Positions 1-4,535 of a stretch of DNA of 7,041 nucleotides are shown piece by piece. Location of the stretch: positions 1 to 7,041 of the forward strand of contig JANPDA010000194.1 of assembly GCA_031431235.1 (NCBI GenBank). Reading direction: 5' to 3'. Within the stretch, counting starts at the first letter, position 1; every line of letters starts with the position of its first letter. Below the pieces are notes generated by a model, which was not told the DNA's origin, did not search any database, and was given only the letters and a program-made list of their open reading frames with translations. This DNA comes from JANNSW01 sp031431235 (GTDB lineage: Bacteria > Pseudomonadota > Alphaproteobacteria > Rhizobiales > Hyphomicrobiaceae). The translations under genes were made by a program, and so were the position numbers.

Positions 1-1976
1 CCGGCACCGCCACGATCGATGCCTCCAAGTTCCACAACGTGGAAACCTACGAGTCGCATACCTCCAAGGGCGACGTCGAGTTCCGCAACATCGGCAAGGC
101 CGACGGCGACGCCAACGGCACCACCATCAGCGCCGTTCACACCAAGGGCGACGTCTACGCCAACTTCGCCTGGGGCACGCTCAACGGCGCTAACGACGTG
201 ATCAACGTCCATCTCGACGGGTTCGGCGAGAAGTGCGTCGGCAACGAGATCTCGTTCACGCAGGATCACAACGACGATCCGGCCTCGATCGAGCAGATCA
301 ATCTCGTCTCCGACGGCAAGGCATCGCATCTGCGCTCGCTCGAGGTGGGTGGCGCCCTCAAGAAGCTCGTCATCAGCGGCGACGCCGACCTGGTGATCGG
401 CCATGGCGGCGCGCAGACCGAGGATGACGAGGATGTCGAGGGCCTGACGGACGAGAATCCAAACCTCGTCACTGTCGATGCCTCCGGCTTCTCGGCCAAC
501 ATCGACATCCGCCTCGACAGCTTCGACGGCAACGCGTTCACGGGCACCTACACGGGCGGTTCGGGCGACGACACCATCCGGCTCGCGGGCACCACGGCGA
601 CAAAGATCGACGGCGGGGCAGGCAACAACCGGTTCGTGCTCTGGGACTTCGAGGGTGTGACGCAGGCGATCGACCTCGAGCGCATCCAGCTCGTCGAGTT
701 CGAGGGCCCGGTCGGCGGTGACGACTTCGCGGATGAGAGCGCCATTCTCAACCTCGACTTCCTCGACGGCGTGCAGACCATCAAGCTGCGCGAGTTCGAC
801 CATGACGGCGCCGAGTACGGCGAGACCAACGTCAACTTCGTCAACATCGACGACGACTCGACGATCAAGGTCCAGGTCTGCAACCCGGAAGAGTGCGACG
901 ACGGCAAGGAGGAGGAGCAGGTTCTCACTCCGGCTCCCTACGACCCCTGCGTGCAGGGCGCCGAGGATCTGCCGAGCGTCAGTTTCGAAGTCGACATGAA
1001 CTTCGACTTCGGCTCTGCCGGTTTCGACGAGGGCTGGGAAGCCTGGGAAGAGGGCCGCGACATCGTTTGCATCGACATCGAGCAGAACGATATCGGCCTG
1101 AACATCTCGGGCGACGAGATCGACGAGCTCCAGCTCAATATCGTCGGCGGCGTCTGGCGTGAAGTCACCCTCACCCCCGACCTCGAGGATCTGAGCAAGA
1201 TCGTCATCAAGGGCGGCGACGGGCTCGGCACACTCGTGCTCGACGGCGGCGAGGATGACGACGGCGAGGTCCTCGAGTCACTCACCACCATCGACGCAAG
1301 CCTGGCCGGCACGCTGAATGTCGTGATCACGGACTTCGAGACGCAGAACAACCTCAAGATCACGACCGCGAACGGCAACGACTTCGTCGAGGGTTCCGAC
1401 GAGGAGGACTACATCCGCACCAACGGCGGCACCGACCGCATCGAAGGTGAGGCTGGCGACGACAAGCTCGAGGCGGGTTCGGGCAACGACTGCCTCGCCG
1501 GTGGTTACGGCAAGGACGTTGTCAACGGCGGCGCCGGCGCGGATTGCATGTATGGTGGCAACTTCGGCGATGCCTACGGCGACGGGGAGCAGGATACGTT
1601 CATCATCCAAGTCGACGCGGTCAAGCATGCCGACACCATCGACGTGATCAAGGACTTTGAGGAAAAAGAGGACATCGACGACACTTACTTCGATGTTCTT
1701 GACTTTGTCGGAAACAACCACGCAGGTAGCGCGCATAACTTCATCGCGATCGACTTCGAGGATGCGACTGTCGAGACCTACGAGTTGGGTGTTGCACTTG
1801 CCAATTCGTTGTTCCTGGCGAACGGCGATCTCGACTACGCCTCATTCGAGTTCGGCGGCGACACCTATGTGGTGTCTGAGTCGAACACGGACGCCGACCG
1901 CAAGGTCGACCAAGCCGTGCAGCTCGTCGGCGTCGACGACTTCTCCTTCAACCAGATCATCGCCGGCATGGCCTGA
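1..1976 (+). CDS. RTX-family calcium-binding protein, 5'-partial, probable type I secretion substrate (surface or S-layer-like)
   Basis: The reading frame is open to the left edge (first full codon at base 3) and ends with TGA at 1974-1976, giving 657 visible residues; the N-terminus is missing. A GTG at 39 is not taken as the start, because a T-I-D-A-S module motif is already encoded upstream of it (visible residues 4-8). The protein is very rich in Asp, Glu and Gly and has no visible membrane segment. Residues 456-518 are seven RTX nonapeptides, which in known proteins form a calcium-filled beta-roll outside the cell. Residues 530-570 (DTFIIQ, then DTIDVIKDF and DVLDF) resemble the segment following RTX repeats in serralysin-like proteins. 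The last 90 residues end in hydrophobic residues after an acidic stretch, as in non-cleaved type I secretion signals. Residues 118-192 and 396-462 are two copies of a beta-strand module recalling RsaA-like S-layer proteins. No catalytic domain is visible, so surface protein or adhesin is an inference. Seven cysteines (78, 293, 298, 316, 356, 497, 515) are unusual for the class. The cognate ABC transporter genes are not in the window. Confidence 0.85.
   Translation, partial: GTATIDASKFHNVETYESHTSKGDVEFRNIGKADGDANGTTISAVHTKGDVYANFAWGTLNGANDVINVHLDGFGEKCVGNEISFTQDHNDDPASIEQINLVSDGKASHLRSLEVGGALKKLVISGDADLVIGHGGAQTEDDEDVEGLTDENPNLVTVDASGFSANIDIRLDSFDGNAFTGTYTGGSGDDTIRLAGTTATKIDGGAGNNRFVLWDFEGVTQAIDLERIQLVEFEGPVGGDDFADESAILNLDFLDGVQTIKLREFDHDGAEYGETNVNFVNIDDDSTIKVQVCNPEECDDGKEEEQVLTPAPYDPCVQGAEDLPSVSFEVDMNFDFGSAGFDEGWEAWEEGRDIVCIDIEQNDIGLNISGDEIDELQLNIVGGVWREVTLTPDLEDLSKIVIKGGDGLGTLVLDGGEDDDGEVLESLTTIDASLAGTLNVVITDFETQNNLKITTANGNDFVEGSDEEDYIRTNGGTDRIEGEAGDDKLEAGSGNDCLAGGYGKDVVNGGAGADCMYGGNFGDAYGDGEQDTFIIQVDAVKHADTIDVIKDFEEKEDIDDTYFDVLDFVGNNHAGSAHNFIAIDFEDATVETYELGVALANSLFLANGDLDYASFEFGGDTYVVSESNTDADRKVDQAVQLVGVDDFSFNQIIAGMA
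354..578 (+). repeat. Beta-strand module, copy A, in the RTX protein
   Basis: Visible residues 118-192. The order is a strand L-K-K-L-V-I-S-G-D, an acidic insert rich in Asp and Glu (residues about 138-152), then L-V-T-V-D-A-S-G, a strand pair with I-R-L-D-S-F, and a closing G-S-G-D-D-T-I. The same order recurs in copy B about 275 residues later. The repeat is seen at protein level; I did not detect a near-identical DNA repeat, so it is an old duplication or a shared domain type. Confidence 0.6.
1188..1388 (+). repeat. Beta-strand module, copy B, in the RTX protein
   Basis: Visible residues 396-462. It follows the order of copy A: L-S-K-I-V-I-K-G-G-D, a shorter acidic insert (G-G-E-D-D-D-G-E), then L-T-T-I-D-A-S, L-N-V-V-I-T-D-F and G-N-D, and it runs directly into the RTX nonapeptides. 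A third T-I-D-A-S at residues 4-8 suggests at least one more copy that begins outside the window. Confidence 0.6.
1368..1556 (+). repeat. Seven tandem RTX nonapeptide repeats (beta-roll)
   Basis: Visible residues 456-518 divide without gaps into seven units of nine: ANGNDFVEG, SDEEDYIRT, NGGTDRIEG, EAGDDKLEA, GSGNDCLAG, GYGKDVVNG, GAGADCMYG. Asp occupies position 5 in all seven (460, 469, 478, 487, 496, 505, 514), and position 7 is a larger hydrophobic residue (V, I, I, L, L, V, M), matching the consensus G-G-x-G-x-D-x-U-x. The second unit is degenerate, with Asp and Glu in place of Gly. In known structures two such units make one turn and calcium binds between turns. Two units carry Cys directly after the Asp. 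The following stretch (G-N-F-G-D-A-Y-G-D-G-E-Q-D) may be a degenerate eighth unit. Confidence 0.9.
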
Positions 1977-1990
1977 TTGATCGCTTACCT

Positions 1991-2017
1991 CCCGGGCGGC
2001 CCAAGCGGCCGTCCGGG
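1991..2017 (+). terminator. Hairpin just after the RTX gene, probable transcription end
   Basis: Arms CCCGGGCGGCC (1991-2001) and GGCCGTCCGGG (2007-2017) pair over 11 positions, with one G-U, around the loop CAAGC. It begins 15 bases after the RTX stop codon. No T-run follows, so it is not a textbook intrinsic terminator. It may act with the next hairpin, protect the 3' end, or need a factor such as Rho. Confidence 0.5.
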
Positions 2018-2030
2018 GTCCTGGAACAAG

Positions 2031-2060
2031 GAACGGGCGGGGCCATGGCCTCGCCCGTTC
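2031..2060. terminator. Near-perfect 30-bp palindrome between convergent genes, possible bidirectional terminator
   Basis: The 15-base arms, GAACGGGCGGGGCCA and TGGCCTCGCCCGTTC, are complementary except for one G-T position, and the centre is CCATGG. It lies between the RTX stop (1976) and the methyltransferase stop (2075), where a two-way terminator is expected. Neither side has a clear T-run, so the role is inferred from symmetry and position. In RNA the innermost pairs must open to form a loop. Confidence 0.5.
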
Positions 2061-2074
2061 GCATTGGTCGGTCC

Positions 2075-2899
2075 TCACGTCGTCTTCGGCTTCCCCGCCT
2101 GCAGCGAGAAGGAGAGCGCGAGCTCTGGCTGATCGGCTGGCAGCCGGTAGAGCCCATCGGCTCCCTTCGTCATGTTGGGAAAGAGCGGCCAGACGAGGGC
2201 GGCGTGCTCGTGCAGCCAGTCGAGCGCGAGGCCCGCATCGCGCAACGCCCCGATAATGTCGCCGAGCGGATGCATCCACTCGCGGGTCTCTGCATTGACG
2301 AGGGGTGTGGGATCGCCGTTGTAGGTCGTGGGCGTGCACGAGGCGATCGGCGCGTCACGCGGGGTCCGCCAGGGGTAGACCGGCACGATGCGGCCTTCGA
2401 CCCATTCGAGGCAGAGCGTCGAGGGGTGGCCTTCCAGCAGATAGAGGTGGCCGCCGGGCGCGAGCAGCGAGCCGACGATCGAGCCCCAGCGCGCGATATC
2501 GGGCAGCCAGTTGATGGCGCCCCAGGTGACGTAGACGAGGTCGAAATCGCCTTCGAGCGCTGCGCGGGCGTCGTAGACGTTGGCTTCGACGAAGGCCGCA
2601 TCGAGCCCTGTCACCGCCGCCAGCCGCCGCGCTTCCGCGATCGCCTCGCTCGAGAAATCGAGCCCCGTGACCTCGGCGCCACGGCGGGCGAGCGAGAGTG
2701 TATCGAGGCCGAAGTGGCATTGCAGATGCGCGACGCGAAGGCCCCGCACATCACCGATCTCTGAGGCCTCGATGGCGTTCAGAGTGTCGCCGCCCTTCAG
2801 GAACGCCTCGACCCGATAGAACCCCGTCGCATCGCGCCGATGAATCCCGACCCGCTCGTCCCAGCAGCGGCGGTTGATGGTGAAGGGGTCTGTGGCCAT
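2075..2899 (-). CDS. Class I SAM-dependent methyltransferase, substrate unknown
   Basis: This encodes 274 residues from ATG at 2899. The SAM-binding fold is clear: motif I is V-A-H-L-Q-C-H-F-G-L-D-T (residues 56-67), the acidic residue after strand 2 is D81 in V-T-G-L-D-F-S, and a third strand with acidic loop follows (F-V-E-A-N-V-Y-D, 103-110). F-D-L-V-Y-V-T-W-G-A-I-N-W (119-131) is the motif IV region, and L-L-A-P-G-G-H-L-Y-L-L-E (145-156) is the typical post-motif strand. The variant H-L-Q-C-H-F-G-x-D-T is one I recall from a widespread group of uncharacterised cytoplasmic methyltransferases; no substrate can be inferred. The C-terminal 100 residues, rich in Trp and Pro, may form a substrate lid. 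An in-frame ATG at 2947 would add 16 residues, but it lies in the loop of a stem-loop and the extension has no family character, so 2899 is preferred even though its ribosome site (GGAT) is weak. The gene follows leuC on the same strand after 71 bp and could be co-transcribed. Confidence 0.9.
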   Translation of the reverse strand: MATDPFTINRRCWDERVGIHRRDATGFYRVEAFLKGGDTLNAIEASEIGDVRGLRVAHLQCHFGLDTLSLARRGAEVTGLDFSSEAIAEARRLAAVTGLDAAFVEANVYDARAALEGDFDLVYVTWGAINWLPDIARWGSIVGSLLAPGGHLYLLEGHPSTLCLEWVEGRIVPVYPWRTPRDAPIASCTPTTYNGDPTPLVNAETREWMHPLGDIIGALRDAGLALDWLHEHAALVWPLFPNMTKGADGLYRLPADQPELALSFSLQAGKPKTT

Positions 2900-2915
2900 G
2901 GAAGATCCGGCAGAT

Positions 2916-2967
2916 CGTGAAGCCGCCAAGTCGCCAAATTCAAGCATCCCGGCTCGGTGACTTCACG
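2916..2967 (-). promoter_or_regulatory. 52-nt imperfect stem-loop between leuC and the methyltransferase gene
   Basis: Read on the minus strand, the first 18 bases (from CGTGAAG) pair with the last 18 (to CTTCACG): 14 Watson-Crick pairs, 2 G-U pairs and 2 A-C mismatches, around a 16-base loop. The outer seven pairs are perfect. It starts 3 bases after the leuC stop and ends 16 bases before the methyltransferase ATG. No T-run follows, so it may be an attenuator, a processing or stability element, or a weak terminator that lowers methyltransferase expression. Confidence 0.5.
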
Positions 2968-2970
2968 AGC

Positions 2971-4443
2971 TCACGACTTCGCCACCCGCCGCACATCCAC
3001 GAACCGCCCCGCGATCGCCGCGGCGGCTGCCATCGACGGCGATACCAGATGCGTACGCCCCTTGTAGCCCTGCCGCCCTTCGAAATTGCGGTTGCTCGTC
3101 GAGGCGCAGCGCTGGCCCGGTTTTAGCTGGTCGGGGTTCATGCCCAGGCACATGGAGCAGCCGGGCTCGCGCCATTCGAAGCCGGCCGCCTTGAAGATCT
3201 TGTCGAGCCCCTCGCTCTCGGCCTGCTCCTTCACGAGGCCGGAGCCCGGCACGATCATGGCGTAGGCGAGATTGCCCGCGATGCGCTTGCCCTCCACGAT
3301 CCTGGCGACCTGACGCAGATCCTCGATGCGGCCATTGGTGCACGACCCGATCCAGACCACGTCGAGCGGGATATCCGTGATCCGCTCGCCGCCCTTCAGT
3401 CCCATGTATTCGAGCGCGCGCTCGGCGGCCTTGCGCTTGCCCTCGTCCTTGATCTCGCCCGGCACTGGCACCCGGCCGGCGACGGATGCGACCTGCTCCG
3501 GCGAGGTGCCCCAGGATACGATCGGCGGCAATTTGGCGGCATCGAGCCGGACCTCGTGATCGAACTGCGCCTTGTCGTCCGACCGCAGCGACTCCCAATA
3601 CGCCATCGCCTGCTCCCAGGCATCGCCCTTGGGGCTGCGTGGGCGGCCCGCCAGATAGGCGGTGGTCTTCTCGTCGGGCGCGATCAGGCCGGCGCGTGCG
3701 CCGCCTTCGATCGACATGTTGCAGACCGTCATGCGGCCTTCCATGGACAATGCACGGATCGCCTCGCCGGCGTACTCGATGACATGCCCGGTGCCGCCGG
3801 CGGTGCCGATCTCGCCGATGATCGAGAGGATGATGTCCTTGGCGCCGACGCCGACTGGCGTTCTACCGTCGACGGTGATGCGCATGTTCCTCGCCTTGGT
3901 CTGGATCAGCGTCTGCGTCGCCAGCACATGCTCGACCTCGCTGGTGCCGATGCCGTGGGCGAGTGCTCCGAACGCGCCATGGGTCGAGGTGTGACTGTCA
4001 CCGCAGACGATGGTGGTGCCGGGCAGCGTGAAACCCTGCTCGGGGCCGATCACGTGGACGATGCCCTGGCGCTTGTCGCGCTCGTGGAAATAGTCGATGC
4101 CGAAATCCCTGGTGTTCTTGGCAAGCGTCTCGACCTGGATGCGGCTCTCGGCATCGTCGATGCCCTTGGTGCGGTCGGTCGTGGGCACGTTGTGGTCGAC
4201 CACGGCGAGCGTCTTGCCCGGCTCGCGCACCTTACGCCCCGCCATGCGCAAGCCTTCGAACGCCTGCGGGCTCGTCACCTCGTGGACGAGGTGGCGGTCG
4301 ATGTAGAGGAGACAGGTGCCGTCCGGCGCCTCGTGCACCAGGTGGTCGTCCCAGATCCGATCGTAGAGGGTGCGGGGCCCGCGGGCAGGCGCCTTGGCGG
4401 GGGTCGTTTGTTTGCGAGTGGTCGTTGCCGTGCGCTTGGCCAT
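2971..4443 (-). CDS. leuC: 3-isopropylmalate dehydratase (isopropylmalate isomerase), large subunit
   Basis: LeuC with LeuD isomerises 2-isopropylmalate to 3-isopropylmalate, the second dedicated step of leucine synthesis, in the cytoplasm, using a [4Fe-4S] cluster as in aconitase. The 490 residues from ATG at 4443 carry the family signatures: R-T-L-Y-D-R-I-W-D-D-H at the core start (24-34), H-N-V-P-T-T-D (84-90), G-D-S-H-T-S-T-H-G-A-F-G (148-159), cluster ligand C368 in G-S-C-T-N-G-R, ligands C429 and C432 in G-C-S-M-C-L-G-M-N, and the substrate loop S-N-R-N-F-E-G-R-Q-G (450-459). The core is complete. The first 22 residues are an extra Lys/Arg/Thr/Ala-rich tail absent from E. coli LeuC (466 residues). 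No ATG, GTG or TTG lies in frame between 4443 and the core, so the tail is real if 4443 is the start. A TTG at 4494 is in frame but would run through a palindrome. AAAGG at 4455-4459, 11 bases before the ATG, is a weak ribosome site. leuD and leuB are not in the window. Confidence 0.97.
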   Translation of the reverse strand: MAKRTATTTRKQTTPAKAPARGPRTLYDRIWDDHLVHEAPDGTCLLYIDRHLVHEVTSPQAFEGLRMAGRKVREPGKTLAVVDHNVPTTDRTKGIDDAESRIQVETLAKNTRDFGIDYFHERDKRQGIVHVIGPEQGFTLPGTTIVCGDSHTSTHGAFGALAHGIGTSEVEHVLATQTLIQTKARNMRITVDGRTPVGVGAKDIILSIIGEIGTAGGTGHVIEYAGEAIRALSMEGRMTVCNMSIEGGARAGLIAPDEKTTAYLAGRPRSPKGDAWEQAMAYWESLRSDDKAQFDHEVRLDAAKLPPIVSWGTSPEQVASVAGRVPVPGEIKDEGKRKAAERALEYMGLKGGERITDIPLDVVWIGSCTNGRIEDLRQVARIVEGKRIAGNLAYAMIVPGSGLVKEQAESEGLDKIFKAAGFEWREPGCSMCLGMNPDQLKPGQRCASTSNRNFEGRQGYKGRTHLVSPSMAAAAAIAGRFVDVRRVAKS

Positions 4444-4466
4444 GTCTGCCGCAGCCTTTGTCCGGA

Positions 4467-4488
4467 GAGGGGATCGATCGATCCCCTC
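4467..4488. promoter_or_regulatory. Perfect 22-bp palindrome in the leuC leader
   Basis: The arms GAGGGGATCGA and TCGATCCCCTC are exactly complementary over 11 positions. The centre is a run of three GATC units. It lies 23 bp upstream of the leuC ATG. As DNA it could be a dimer-binding operator; as RNA it gives a nine-pair stem with a GAUC loop that could influence leuC translation or end transcription from the PBP1a gene. No T-run follows on the minus strand. I recognise no known regulator site in it. Confidence 0.45.
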
Positions 4489-4512
4489 ATACAACAGCAG
4501 TCCCGGATCAGG

Positions 4513-4532
4513 AAAGGGCTACGCTCGAGCCC
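4513..4532 (-). terminator. Short hairpin with T3 after the PBP1a gene, weak terminator candidate
   Basis: On the minus strand GGGCT (4532-4528), a 7-base loop and AGCCC (4520-4516) form a five-pair stem followed by TTT (4515-4513). It begins 3 bases after the TAG stop of the PBP1a gene. The stem is short and the T-run only three bases, so some read-through into leuC is plausible. Confidence 0.35.
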
Positions 4533-4535
4533 GGC

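Noticed and set aside
39..41. GTG as the start of the RTX gene
   Set aside because: The frame is open to the left edge and a module motif (T-I-D-A-S) is encoded at bases 12-26, so the gene begins outside the window.
1278..1736. 152-codon open frame on the minus strand opposite the RTX repeats
   Set aside because: The Val/Asp-rich translation is simply the complement of Gly/Asp repeat codons; the + strand frame has seven nonapeptides in register.
2045..2764. 239-codon open frame on the + strand opposite the methyltransferase
   Set aside because: It is the antisense of a gene with full SAM-binding motifs; its start lies within the terminator palindrome and its translation shows no recognisable domain.
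2900..2947. Upstream ATG start for the methyltransferase (16 extra residues)
   Set aside because: The ATG lies in the loop of the stem-loop, and the extra residues have no family character; the ATG at 2899 precedes a sequence that fits the family start.
4275..4490. Short frame starting at ATG 4490 as a leucine leader peptide (attenuation)
   Set aside because: It has no run of Leu codons, does not end before leuC, and is an out-of-frame shadow of the leuC start.
4444..4494. Upstream TTG start for LeuC (17 extra residues)
   Set aside because: The added residues come from translating the 22-bp palindrome, TTG is a rare start, and the ATG at 4443 is in frame.
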